This document shows positions 17,638-26,247 of a DNA stretch of 64,000 nt, one piece after another. The DNA is from an uncultured Bacteroides sp. (GTDB lineage Bacteria > Bacteroidota > Bacteroidia > Bacteroidales > Bacteroidaceae). How positions within the stretch are numbered: position 1 is the stretch's first letter; every line of letters starts with the position of its first letter. The stretch is taken from positions 62,001-126,000 of the forward strand of contig USCT01000006.1 in NCBI GenBank assembly GCA_900553185.1. The letters run 5' to 3'. The position numbers were made by a program, and so were the translations under genes. The notes beneath the pieces were generated by a model that ran no database searches, had not been told where the DNA came from, and worked only from the letters and a program-made list of their open reading frames with translations.

Positions 17638-17958
17638 ATGACACTGGAAGAAGCACAGAAAACAGTAGACAACTGGATCAAGACTTACGGCGTACGGTAT
17701 TTTAGCGAATTGACAAATATGGCCGTACTGACCGAAGAAGTAGGCGAACTGGCACGCATAATGGCACGCAAATACGGCGACCAGTCTTTCAAGGAAGGAG
17801 AAAAATGCAACCTGGCCGACGAAATGGCCGATGTGCTCTGGGTATTGATCTGTCTGGCCAATCAGACAGGAGTAGACCTGACAGAAGCATTCCAAAAGAA
17901 TCTTGAGAAGAAAACATCAAGAGATAAAGACAGACATAAAAACAACCCTAAATTATAG
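17638..17958 (+). CDS. MazG-type nucleotide pyrophosphohydrolase
   Basis: This is a small all-alpha NTP pyrophosphatase of 106 residues. Metal ligands are visible in TEEVGELAR (about 31-39) and DEMADVLW (about 60-67), the EExxE...ExxD pattern of the MazG fold. Single-domain members of this size hydrolyse canonical or damaged nucleoside triphosphates, and the exact substrate cannot be told. It starts 4 bases after dtd and ends 5 bases before deoC, so all three are co-transcribed and may be translationally coupled. Confidence 0.88.
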   Translation: MTLEEAQKTVDNWIKTYGVRYFSELTNMAVLTEEVGELARIMARKYGDQSFKEGEKCNLADEMADVLWVLICLANQTGVDLTEAFQKNLEKKTSRDKDRHKNNPKL

Positions 17959-17963
17959 CCTTT

Positions 17964-18980
17964 ATGAAACATCTTTCAGACGATGAATACATGTACGGAA
18001 ACAATCCGGGACATCAGTCAACAAACAATGAGAAGTACGATGCAAATGAGACAGACGACTTCGGTTACGACGAAATGGATAAAGAACACTTGAACCAGCC
18101 GAGTAAATATGAAATGGCGTTGGATAAATACAACACACGGTTAAACGATAAGGAAGTGGCTCAACAAACGGCCCATCTGTTGGAAAAGCACCTTGACGAA
18201 AACAACACAACCGAGGTAAAGAAGTTCCTCTTCAACTGTATTGACCTGACTACCCTGAAATGTACGGATAGTGAAGAAAGTGTAATGGAATTTACCCAGC
18301 GGGTAAATGATTTCGTCGACGCCTATCCCGACCTAAAGAATGTAGCAGCCATCTGTGTATACCCGAACATGGCCGAAATCGTAAATGATACACTGGAAGC
18401 AGACGATGTAAAAATAGCCTGCGTATCGGGAGGATTTCCTTCTTCACAGACATTCACAGAAGTAAAAGTAGCCGAGACAGCCATGGCCATCCATGCAGGC
18501 GCAGACGAGATCGATATTGTCATCCCCGTAGGAAAGTTCCTCAGCCATGACTATGAAAGCATGTGCGACGAAATAGAAGAACTGAAATCCGTATGTGGCG
18601 AAAAACACCTGAAAGTCATTCTGGAGACAGGAGCATTGGGATCGGCTTCCAACATCAAGAAAGCTTCCATCCTTTCCATGTATTCAGGAGCCGATTTCAT
18701 CAAAACATCTACAGGAAAAGAACCTGTATCGGCTACACCCGAGGCGGCCTTTGTCATGTGTCATGCCATTAAAGAATACTTTCTGGAAACCGGACGTAAA
18801 GTAGGCTTCAAACCTGCGGGCGGTATCAACACCGTAAAAGATGCCGTGACTTATTATACCATCGTAAAAGAAATATTGGGCAAGGAATGGCTGAACAACG
18901 AACTCTTCCGCTTAGGAACCAGCCGTCTGGCCAACCTGTTACTTTCCGATATTTTGGGAGCAGAAACCAAATTCTTCTAA
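17964..18980 (+). CDS. deoC: Deoxyribose-phosphate aldolase
   Basis: This class I aldolase splits 2-deoxyribose-5-phosphate into acetaldehyde and glyceraldehyde-3-phosphate in nucleoside catabolism. It has 338 residues. The Schiff-base lysine is K247 in GADFIKTSTGK. CVYPNMAEIV (131-140) and ACVSGGFPSSQT (152-163) are family strands. The first 80 or so residues are an acidic extension absent from the compact E. coli enzyme but common in long DeoC forms. It is the last gene of the dtd-mazG-deoC run and is followed by a bidirectional terminator. Confidence 0.95.
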   Translation: MKHLSDDEYMYGNNPGHQSTNNEKYDANETDDFGYDEMDKEHLNQPSKYEMALDKYNTRLNDKEVAQQTAHLLEKHLDENNTTEVKKFLFNCIDLTTLKCTDSEESVMEFTQRVNDFVDAYPDLKNVAAICVYPNMAEIVNDTLEADDVKIACVSGGFPSSQTFTEVKVAETAMAIHAGADEIDIVIPVGKFLSHDYESMCDEIEELKSVCGEKHLKVILETGALGSASNIKKASILSMYSGADFIKTSTGKEPVSATPEAAFVMCHAIKEYFLETGRKVGFKPAGGINTVKDAVTYYTIVKEILGKEWLNNELFRLGTSRLANLLLSDILGAETKFF

Positions 18981-19022
18981 TTCCATCCACTGCTTCCTTC
19001 GTTAAGGAATTCTATAGGAATA

Positions 19023-19073
19023 ATAAAAAAGACTGCTTTACCCATAGTCTCAGAAAGGTAAGGCAGTCTTTTC
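19023..19073. terminator. Bidirectional terminator between deoC and the polyprenyl synthase gene
   Basis: AAGACTGCTTTACC (19029-19042) pairs with GGTAAGGCAGTCTT (19057-19070) with one G-T wobble. A-runs precede and a T-rich stretch follows it, so it can serve both convergent genes. Confidence 0.85.
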
Positions 19074-19092
19074 ATATTTCAGAACGATCTGT

Positions 19093-20067
19093 TTACTTAT
19101 TACGTTCAATCACATAATCAATATATGCAGTCAATGCTGTACGGAGTGCTTCATCTGTCGACGACGGCAACAAAGCCAAAGCACGCTCACGGTATCCATA
19201 CATTACCTGCTCGGCATAACTGATACCTCCTTCACGTTTTACCAGTTCCACAAACGCAGCGATTTCTTCTTTGGTAGCCTCCAGTGAACGAATCCGTAAT
19301 CCCAAATCACGTACTTCATCGGATCCCAGCTTATTGATCACATACAAAGCAGGCAGGGTCAGCTTACCTTCTACCATATCATTTCCCGTCGGTTTTCCAA
19401 GTTCCGCATTCTCGAAATAATCGAAAATATCGTCCTTTATCTGAAAAGCCGTACCAATCATCTCACCAAAAAGAGCCGCATTCTTCACCTCTTCTTCCGG
19501 TGCCTGTACAGAGACAGCTCCACTTTCTGCGCTGGCTGTAAACAAAGCAGCCGTTTTTTTTCGGATCACATTAAAATAGATTTCCTCGGAAAATTCCTTG
19601 TTCGACGTATTGGCCAATTGGATAATCTCACCTTCCGACAAATCCTGTCCCAAACGCGCAATCAACTCTACCAATTCTACTTTCCCGGTATATGCAGCAT
19701 GCCTCAAACTGGTAGCCAGCATGTAATCGCCCACCAATATAGAGACCTTGTTGTTATATATGGCATTTACAGACGACTGCCCCCTCCGCTTGTCACTCTC
19801 ATCCACTACATCGTCATGGACCAGACTGGCCGTATGCAACAACTCCAGTGAAAGCGCAGCGTGCAAGGTAGCGTCATTCAAAACACCATATAACTTTGCC
19901 ATAAGCATCACCAGAATGGGACGCATCATTTTACCATTCCGCTTCTTGATATAAGAAAGCACCTCGTTCAGCAACGGATCGGTACTTTGCAAAGAAGAGT
20001 CGAAAAGCTGTCTAAAGGCTGTCAGTTCTTTTCTTACAGGTCGAGTGATTAAATCTATTTTATCCAT
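19093..20067 (-). CDS. ispB: Polyprenyl (octaprenyl-type) diphosphate synthase
   Basis: This trans-prenyltransferase builds the long isoprenoid chain of menaquinone. Its 324 residues carry the first aspartate-rich motif in HDDVVDESDKRRG (near 85-97) and the second in KDDIFDYFENAELGKPTGND (near 208-227). Bulky residues around the first motif fit a long-chain product, but the exact chain length cannot be read from the sequence. The quinone product would serve the complex II encoded at the left of the window. It is divergent from polA. Confidence 0.92.
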   Translation of the reverse strand: MDKIDLITRPVRKELTAFRQLFDSSLQSTDPLLNEVLSYIKKRNGKMMRPILVMLMAKLYGVLNDATLHAALSLELLHTASLVHDDVVDESDKRRGQSSVNAIYNNKVSILVGDYMLATSLRHAAYTGKVELVELIARLGQDLSEGEIIQLANTSNKEFSEEIYFNVIRKKTAALFTASAESGAVSVQAPEEEVKNAALFGEMIGTAFQIKDDIFDYFENAELGKPTGNDMVEGKLTLPALYVINKLGSDEVRDLGLRIRSLEATKEEIAAFVELVKREGGISYAEQVMYGYRERALALLPSSTDEALRTALTAYIDYVIERNK

Positions 20068-20082
20068 CTACATATATTTGCT

Positions 20083-20093
20083 GCACAAAAGTA
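20083..20093 (-). promoter_or_regulatory. -7 element of the polyprenyl synthase gene
   Basis: TACTTTTGTGC on the minus strand is an exact match to TAnnTTTGnnY, 16 bases before the start codon. Confidence 0.55.
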
Positions 20094-20124
20094 ATAATAA
20101 AAGAGCGAATACGACATTTTTTTG

Positions 20125-20132
20125 TATTTTTA
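20125..20132 (+). promoter_or_regulatory. Possible -7 element of polA
   Basis: TATTTTTA is a one-mismatch match to TAnnTTTG, about 28 bases before the ATG at 20161. It overlaps the over-long frame starting at 20122, so that start is unlikely. Confidence 0.3.
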
Positions 20133-20160
20133 CATGAAAAAACTTAATATTTTTACACGA

Positions 20161-22932
20161 ATGCAGAAATTATTTCTACTAGATGCGTATGCATTGATTT
20201 ATCGTGCCTATTACGCCCTCATTAAGAATCCACGTATTAATTCAAAAGGCTTTAATACATCGGCTATTCTAGGTTTTGTCAATACCCTGGAGGATGTATT
20301 AAAGAAAGAGAACCCTACGCACATCGGAATTGCCTTCGATCCTGCAGGTCCTACTTTTCGGCACGAAGCATACAAATTATACAAAGCACAGCGGGAAGAA
20401 ACTCCGGAAGCCATTCGTCTGTCTGTACCCATTATCAAAGATATTATCCGCGCCTACAACATACCCATCCTTGAGGTATCGGGATATGAAGCCGACGATG
20501 TCATCGGCACACTGGCCACTCAAGCCGGAAAGCAACAGATTCCTACCTACATGATGACCCCCGACAAAGACTACGGACAACTGGTTTCCGAATATGTCTT
20601 CATGTACCGGCCCAAATACGGAGACAAGGAATTCGAAGTAATGGGAATTGAAGAAGTCAAAACCAAATATTCCATCAGCTCTCCCATACAGGTAATCGAC
20701 ATGCTGGGACTGATGGGAGACGCATCGGACAACATTCCCGGATGTCCGGGCGTAGGAGAAAAAACGGCGCAGAAACTGATTGCCCAATTCGGAAGCATCG
20801 AGAATCTGCTGGAACATACAGACCAGCTGAAAGGAGCCATGCGGACCAAAGTAGAAACCAATCGCGAACAAATAACGTTCTCCAAGTTTCTTGCAACCAT
20901 CAAGACCGATGTTCCGATTGAACTCAACATGGACTCACTGAAGAGAGAAGATCCCAACGAAGAAGAACTCCGAAAAATCTTCGAAGAGCTGGAGTTCCGT
21001 ACACTGCTGGAAAGAATCTTCAAGAACGAAAAAAAATCAGAACCTTCAACCACGGCTTCCCAAGGCGATCTCTTTGGATTTTTTGCGGACAACTCTACAG
21101 AAAGCAGTAAAAATTCAAATCTCAAGAGGATTGAGGACCTTGAATATAATTATCAATTAATTGATAATGAAGAAAAAATAAACAATTTATTACAAAATAT
21201 CCTTACAAAGGAAGTTTTTAGTCTAGACACGGAGACTACAGGAACAGATCCGATCACCGCCGAACTGGTAGGAATGAGCTTCAGTTATGCCGAAAATCAA
21301 GCCTTCTACGTACCGGTTCCTAAAGACCGTGAAGAAGCGCAAAAAATCGTAAACAAGTTCAAACCCGTCTTCGAAAATGAAAAAACAATCAAGGTGGGTC
21401 AGAACATCAAGTACGATATGCTGGTGCTGTCAAATTACGGAGTACAGGTAAAAGGAAAACTGTTCGATACCATGATTGCCCATTACGTACTTCAACCCGA
21501 GCTGCGCCACAACATGGATTACCTGGCCGAGATTTACCTGAAATACCAGACCATCCACATCGACGAACTGATAGGCCCCAAAGGAAAAGGACAGAAGAAC
21601 ATGCGCGACCTCTCTCCTGCCGATGTCTACAAGTATGCCTGCGAAGATGCCGATGTCACACTGAAGCTGAAAACCTTCCTGGAGAAAGAAATGCAGGACA
21701 ACGGAGTAACCGAACTGTTCGAACAAATTGAAATGCCACTGGTTCCGGTACTCGCCTACATGGAACGAAACGGTGTACGCATCGATACAGAAGCACTGAA
21801 AGAAAGCTCCAAACATTTTACGGCCCGCATGCAGCAGATTGAGGCAGAAGTACACCAGCTGGCAGGAATGGAATTCAACATCGCTTCTCCCAAGCAGGTA
21901 GGCGAAGTGCTGTTTGACCGGTTGAAAATTGTAGAAAAGGCCAAAAAGACAAAAACCGGACAATACATCACTTCCGAAGAGGTATTGGAAAGTTTACGGG
22001 GCAAACACGAGATTGTCGGGAAAATCCTGGAACACCGCGGCCTCAAGAAACTGCTGGGCACATACATCGACGCCCTTCCCCAACTGATCAATCCGGCCAC
22101 CGGCCATATTCACACCTCGTTCAACCAGACGGTTACCGCCACCGGCCGACTCAGTTCCAGCAATCCGAACCTGCAAAACATTCCTATCCGAAACGAAGAC
22201 GGAAAAGAAATCCGCAAAGCCTTTATCCCGGACGAAGGCTGTGAATTCTTCTCGGCCGATTATTCACAGATCGAATTGCGCATCATGGCCCATTTAAGCG
22301 GAGACCCGCACATGATTGAGGCCTTCCAGAAAGAACAGGACATCCATGCGGCCACAGCTGCCAAAATATATAAGGAGGAATTGTCGGAAGTCACCCGTGA
22401 GCAACGGAGCAAAGCCAAAACGGCCAATTTCGGTATCATCTACGGAATCTCCGTCTTCGGACTGGCCGAACGTCTCAATGTCGACCGGAAAGAAGCCAAG
22501 GAACTTATCGACGGATATTTCAACAATTATCCAGATGTAAAACGATACATGGACGAGAGTATCCGGGTAGCCCGCGAAAAAGGATACATTGAAACCATCT
22601 TCAACCGCAAACGCTACCTGCCGGACATCAACTCACGGAATGCCGTCGTCAGAGGATATGCCGAACGAAACGCCATCAACGCACCCATTCAGGGAAGTGC
22701 TGCCGACATTATCAAAGTAGCCATGGTACGCATCTACCAGCGTTTCATGCAGGAAGGCATACGCTCGAAGATGATTCTTCAGGTACACGATGAACTAAAC
22801 TTCAGCGTACTGCCTGAAGAAAAGGAAAAAGTACAACAAATCGTTATCAGCGAAATGGAAGGTGCTTACAAAATGAAAGTACCTTTGAAGGCAGACTGTG
22901 GTTGGGGCAAGAATTGGCTGGAAGCACACTAA
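20161..22932 (+). CDS. polA: DNA polymerase I
   Basis: This is the repair and Okazaki-fragment processing polymerase, of 923 residues from ATG 20161. The 5'-3' exonuclease/flap domain (about 1-290) shows PDKDYGQL and LMGDASDNIPGCPGVGEKTA. The 3'-5' proofreading domain (about 330-520) keeps all its acidic residues: SLDTETTGTDP, VGQNIKYDML and YACEDADVT. The polymerase domain (about 550-923) has ADYSQIELRIMAHLSGD, the O-helix region KAKTANFGIIYGIS and the catalytic LQVHDELNF. The proofreading site looks active, unlike that of many polA enzymes. Confidence 0.98.
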   Translation: MQKLFLLDAYALIYRAYYALIKNPRINSKGFNTSAILGFVNTLEDVLKKENPTHIGIAFDPAGPTFRHEAYKLYKAQREETPEAIRLSVPIIKDIIRAYNIPILEVSGYEADDVIGTLATQAGKQQIPTYMMTPDKDYGQLVSEYVFMYRPKYGDKEFEVMGIEEVKTKYSISSPIQVIDMLGLMGDASDNIPGCPGVGEKTAQKLIAQFGSIENLLEHTDQLKGAMRTKVETNREQITFSKFLATIKTDVPIELNMDSLKREDPNEEELRKIFEELEFRTLLERIFKNEKKSEPSTTASQGDLFGFFADNSTESSKNSNLKRIEDLEYNYQLIDNEEKINNLLQNILTKEVFSLDTETTGTDPITAELVGMSFSYAENQAFYVPVPKDREEAQKIVNKFKPVFENEKTIKVGQNIKYDMLVLSNYGVQVKGKLFDTMIAHYVLQPELRHNMDYLAEIYLKYQTIHIDELIGPKGKGQKNMRDLSPADVYKYACEDADVTLKLKTFLEKEMQDNGVTELFEQIEMPLVPVLAYMERNGVRIDTEALKESSKHFTARMQQIEAEVHQLAGMEFNIASPKQVGEVLFDRLKIVEKAKKTKTGQYITSEEVLESLRGKHEIVGKILEHRGLKKLLGTYIDALPQLINPATGHIHTSFNQTVTATGRLSSSNPNLQNIPIRNEDGKEIRKAFIPDEGCEFFSADYSQIELRIMAHLSGDPHMIEAFQKEQDIHAATAAKIYKEELSEVTREQRSKAKTANFGIIYGISVFGLAERLNVDRKEAKELIDGYFNNYPDVKRYMDESIRVAREKGYIETIFNRKRYLPDINSRNAVVRGYAERNAINAPIQGSAADIIKVAMVRIYQRFMQEGIRSKMILQVHDELNFSVLPEEKEKVQQIVISEMEGAYKMKVPLKADCGWGKNWLEAH

Positions 22933-23021
22933 TCCAGCCCTATTGTTAAAAGTTGTTTATTCTGTGACATTTTGAAACTAATTCACATTTTTTTCACCAA
23001 AAGACAACCAACATATAAAAC

Positions 23022-23046
23022 TTTGACGTATCTTTGCATCGTCAAA
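23022..23046 (+). promoter_or_regulatory. Promoter with overlapping inverted repeat (candidate operator)
   Basis: The -7 element TATCTTTGCAT (23029-23039) matches TAnnTTTGnnY exactly. It is flanked by a perfect inverted repeat, TTTGACG (23022-23028) and CGTCAAA (23040-23046). Binding of a dimeric regulator there would cover the -7 box of the DUF3836 gene. Confidence 0.55.
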
Positions 23047-23085
23047 AAGAACAAAATGTAATTTAAACCTTAAAATATCACAGAT

Positions 23086-23472
23086 ATGAAAACTTTCAAC
23101 TTGATTAAAATCACATTGGTAGCAGTAATCGCATGGATGACTAACGTTACAATTTCTGCAGCAACTTTAGACAACAATCTTATCTACAACGCAGAAGAAG
23201 TAAACGGCGTAAAAGTTTCTGAAACCGTATACAAGATGGACGGAACTACACTGACCAACTACATGAAATATAACTATAAGTACAACGCTAACCAGCAGAT
23301 GACTGAAAACATGTCACAGAAATGGAACAGCGCCAAAGAACGCTGGGAAAATGACCTGTGCATCCGTTATATTTATGATAGCAAGAGCGTTACAACGGAA
23401 TATTACAAATGGAACAACAAAAAGAAAGACTTTGTACTGATTCCGGAAATGACCGTTACCATGGACAAATAA
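23086..23472 (+). CDS. Small secreted DUF3836-like protein
   Basis: This is a protein of 128 residues with a Sec signal peptide (hydrophobic 8-24, likely cleaved after ISA). The mature part of about 100 residues is rich in Tyr, Asn, Lys and Trp, with two similar stretches (KWNSAKERWEND and KWNNKKKDFVL) suggesting a short beta-repeat. It resembles the DUF3836 family of Bacteroides secreted proteins, whose function is unknown to me. It has its own strong promoter and its own terminator, so it is monocistronic. The repeat over its promoter hints at regulation. Confidence 0.75.
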   Translation: MKTFNLIKITLVAVIAWMTNVTISAATLDNNLIYNAEEVNGVKVSETVYKMDGTTLTNYMKYNYKYNANQQMTENMSQKWNSAKERWENDLCIRYIYDSKSVTTEYYKWNNKKKDFVLIPEMTVTMDK

Positions 23473-23517
23473 GCTACTGAAAATAGATTCATCATTCATA
23501 TACTCTCTTATTCATCC

Positions 23518-23550
23518 AAGAGGCACTCCGAAAGGAATGCCTCTTTTTTT
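23518..23550 (+). terminator. Intrinsic terminator of the DUF3836 gene
   Basis: AAGAGGCACTCC (23518-23529) pairs with GGAATGCCTCTT (23534-23545) around a GAAA tetraloop with one mismatch, and runs into seven T residues. Confidence 0.9.
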
Positions 23551-23818
23551 ATTACCTCACCTGCCACTGCCTATCAGTGCTTCTTTATCTCTCCTGCAGA
23601 CAATCATCCGGGATTTTGCTTACAATTTATAACCGTCTCCCCTTTTTCCAGACAAATTCCAGCCTCCATCCACCCTCGTTTTCGTCATGACAGACGTATA
23701 TTCCGACATCGATTTACAACCACAAGCAATCAGTCTGCATCGACAAATACCAGCAAACTTCTCAGTCCGGAACAATTACTCCAGAACTACCGGCCGGAAA
23801 CAGTAATCCTGACAATGT
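23551..23818. other. Intergenic sequence without recognised features
   Basis: I see no open frame with coding character, no RNA gene and no clear repeat between the DUF3836 terminator and the ychF promoter. Confidence 0.5.
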
Positions 23819-23852
23819 TTTGATTATGTCTGATAAATGAGTAACTTTGCCC
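23819..23852 (+). promoter_or_regulatory. Consensus promoter of ychF
   Basis: TTTG (23819-23822), a spacer of exactly 19 bases, and TAACTTTGCCC (23842-23852) form a textbook Bacteroidota housekeeping promoter. The leader is about 105 bases. Confidence 0.8.
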
Positions 23853-23965
23853 CGATAAAAGACAGGGCCGGTGCCTCCAAACGATATTCCTGTTGCCGGC
23901 CAGTATGAACCTGTCTTCTTTATCTACTAGATAAAAGCGATTTTAATAGGAAATAACAATATATT

Positions 23966-25069
23966 ATGGCTTTACAATGTGGTATTGTCGGTTTGCCGAA
24001 CGTAGGAAAATCGACTCTTTTCAATTGCTTATCAAATGCAAAGGCTCAAGCAGCCAACTTCCCCTTCTGTACCATCGAACCCAACGTGGGTGTCATTACC
24101 GTGCCCGATGAACGGTTGAATAAACTGGCTGCCCTGGTAGACCCGGACCGTATCGTCCCGACAACGGTAGAAATCGTAGACATCGCCGGTCTGGTAAAAG
24201 GTGCCAGCAAGGGTGAAGGACTGGGGAACAAGTTCCTGGCCAATATCCGTGAAACAGATGCCATCCTGCACGTACTGCGCTGTTTCGACGATGAAAACGT
24301 AACCCATGTAGACGGAAACGTGGATCCCGTACGCGACAAGGAAATCATCGATACGGAACTTCAGCTGAAAGACCTGGAAACTATCGAAAGCCGCATCCAG
24401 AAAGTGCAGAAACAGGCTCAGACCGGTGGCGACAAGGTAGCCAAACAGACTTATGAAGTATTGGTAAAATACAAGGAAGCCCTGGAACAGGGAAAATCGG
24501 CCCGTACCGTACAGTTCGAAAGCAAAGACGAACAGCGCATCGCACACGATCTGTTCCTGCTGACTTCAAAACCCGTGCTGTATGTCTGCAACGTAGATGA
24601 AGCCAGCGCCGTAAACGGTAACAAATACGTAGAACAGGTTCGTGAAGCCGTAAAAGACGAAGGAGCAGAAATTCTGGTTGTTGCAGCCAAGACCGAAGCC
24701 GACATTGCCGAACTGGAAACTTACGAAGACCGCCAGATGTTCCTGCAGGAAGTAGGTCTGGAAGAATCGGGCGTAAACCGTCTGATCCGTGCCGCCTACA
24801 AGCTGCTGAATCTGGAAACCTACTTCACGGCCGGCAAGATGGAAGTCCGTGCCTGGACCTTCCACAAAGGCTGGAAAGCTCCGCAGTGTGCCGGTGTCAT
24901 CCACACCGATTTCGAAAAAGGATTCATCCGTGCCGAAGTCATCAAGTACGACGACTTCATCCACTACGGTTCCGAAGCTGCCGTACGCGAAGCCGGTAAA
25001 CTGAATGTAGAAGGCAAGGACTATATCGTAGAAGACGGAGACATCATGCACTTCCGCTTCAACGTATAA
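23966..25069 (+). CDS. ychF: Redox-regulated ATPase YchF (Obg-like)
   Basis: This is a ribosome-associated P-loop ATPase of the OLA1/YchF family, with 367 residues. The Walker A motif GLPNVGKST is at residues 8-16 and the Walker B/G3 DIAGLVKGASKGEGLGN near 71. The G4 motif reads NVDE instead of NKxD, as in YchF proteins that prefer ATP to GTP. A coiled-coil region (about 125-200) and the C-terminal TGS domain follow. The gene is monocistronic, with a consensus promoter upstream and a long hairpin downstream. Confidence 0.96.
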   Translation: MALQCGIVGLPNVGKSTLFNCLSNAKAQAANFPFCTIEPNVGVITVPDERLNKLAALVDPDRIVPTTVEIVDIAGLVKGASKGEGLGNKFLANIRETDAILHVLRCFDDENVTHVDGNVDPVRDKEIIDTELQLKDLETIESRIQKVQKQAQTGGDKVAKQTYEVLVKYKEALEQGKSARTVQFESKDEQRIAHDLFLLTSKPVLYVCNVDEASAVNGNKYVEQVREAVKDEGAEILVVAAKTEADIAELETYEDRQMFLQEVGLEESGVNRLIRAAYKLLNLETYFTAGKMEVRAWTFHKGWKAPQCAGVIHTDFEKGFIRAEVIKYDDFIHYGSEAAVREAGKLNVEGKDYIVEDGDIMHFRFNV

Positions 25070-25126
25070 GCTCACCCTGATTTTTCCGGAGAACACTTCA
25101 TCCGTGTCCTTCCGCCATTAATAACG

Positions 25127-25192
25127 CACAGAGATACAAACAGATAAGGCCTTTCCTCCCGAAAGACGGTATCTTTTGTTTCTCTGTGTTTA
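25127..25192 (+). terminator. Long nested hairpin after ychF
   Basis: CACAGAG (25127-25133) pairs with CTCTGTG (25182-25188), and the stem continues imperfectly inward (TACAAACAGATA with TATCTTTTGTTT). It is capped by CTTTC/GAAAG. A short T-run follows. It probably terminates ychF. Confidence 0.5.
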
Positions 25193-25216
25193 TCGTTAAC
25201 CCTTAAACACACACGT

Positions 25217-26128
25217 ATGAATTATCTCATCATTGGAACAGGAGGTGTAGGAGGCTGTATCGCCGGTTTCCTGTCATTGGCGGGAAGAGATGTTACCTGC
25301 ATCGCCCGCGGCAAACACCTCGAAGCCATCCGTCGCAACGGGCTTCACCTGAAATCGGATCTGAAAGGCGAACATTATCTGCCTGTCAAGGCCTATACTA
25401 CGGAAGACTATATCGGTCAGGCCGATGTCATCTTTGTCTGTGTGAAAGGCTATTCCATCAGCTCCATACCGGAAGTTATTGTCAAGGCTGCCAAGCCCTC
25501 TACCCTGGTCATCCCGATTCTGAATGTTTACGGTACCGGTCCGCGTATCGGCAGTCTGGTACCTGAGGTAACCGTACTGGACGGTTGTATCTACATCGTA
25601 GGATTCGTTTCCGGTGAAGGCGAAATCAGCCAGATGGGAAGCATCTTCCGACTGGTGTTCGGTGCCCGTCCCGAACAGGGAGTAGCCCGCGAACGTCTGG
25701 AAGCGATAGCCGACGACCTGCGTGCCTGCGGCATCAAGGTAGACGTATCGGACGACATCAACCGTGATACCTTTATCAAGTGGTCGTTCATCTCGGCCAT
25801 GGCCTGCACAGGAGCCTACCACGACGTTCCGATGGGCGAAGTACAGCACGAAGGCGAGGTGCGTGATACCTTCGTAGGGTTATCGCGCGAAAGTGCCGAG
25901 ATCGGCCGGAAAATCGGCATTACCTACCCCGAAGATCCGATAACCTATAACCTGAAGGTCATCGACAAGCTGGACCCGCACAGCACGGCTTCCATGCAAA
26001 AGGATATTGCCCGCGGCCACGAATCGGAGATACAAGGACTGCTGTTCGACATGATTGAACTGGGCGAGAAACTGGGAGTGGAACTGCCCACTTATTACAA
26101 GGTGGCACAGAAATTCCGGAAGGCCTGA
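25217..26128 (+). CDS. Ketopantoate reductase family (PanE/ApbA-like) protein
   Basis: This is a cytoplasmic NADPH-dependent reductase of 303 residues. The N-terminal Rossmann fold starts at residue 3 with GTGGVGGCIAG. FVCVKGYSIS (about 74-83) contains the family lysine near the nicotinamide, and the C-terminal helical domain has KWSFISAMACTGAYHD with the expected lysine. The classical reaction is ketopantoate to pantoate for coenzyme A. Paralogues with other 2-oxo acid substrates are common, so I give no symbol. It lies between the ychF hairpin and the 26128 repeat. Confidence 0.85.
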   Translation: MNYLIIGTGGVGGCIAGFLSLAGRDVTCIARGKHLEAIRRNGLHLKSDLKGEHYLPVKAYTTEDYIGQADVIFVCVKGYSISSIPEVIVKAAKPSTLVIPILNVYGTGPRIGSLVPEVTVLDGCIYIVGFVSGEGEISQMGSIFRLVFGARPEQGVARERLEAIADDLRACGIKVDVSDDINRDTFIKWSFISAMACTGAYHDVPMGEVQHEGEVRDTFVGLSRESAEIGRKIGITYPEDPITYNLKVIDKLDPHSTASMQKDIARGHESEIQGLLFDMIELGEKLGVELPTYYKVAQKFRKA

Positions 26129-26193
26129 AAACGAACGGACGTCTTAACCCAAACGAACGTCCGTATGAAAGCAAACAAACGGACGTCTTAACC
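26128..26193. repeat. Dispersed intergenic repeat, copy B (tandem pair)
   Basis: AAACGAACGGACGTCTTAACC and a near copy (AAACAAACGGACGTCTTAACC) begin 44 bases apart, at 26129 and 26173. Between them ACGTCCGT (26157-26164) pairs with the ACGGACGT of the first copy. The core AAACGAACGGACGT also occurs in the copy at 46087-46142 and, degenerately, near 9020. Confidence 0.75.
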
Positions 26194-26233
26194 AAAACAT
26201 GCTCGCGTTCTCTACTGTTCGCGAGCATGTTTT
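26194..26233. terminator. Bidirectional terminator between the PanE-like gene and rdgB
   Basis: AAAACATGCTCGCG (26194-26207) and CGCGAGCATGTTTT (26220-26233) form a perfect 14-base stem with a 12-base loop, ending in T residues on both strands. The flanking genes converge. Confidence 0.85.
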
Positions 26234-26247
26234 ATGAATAAAACTGA

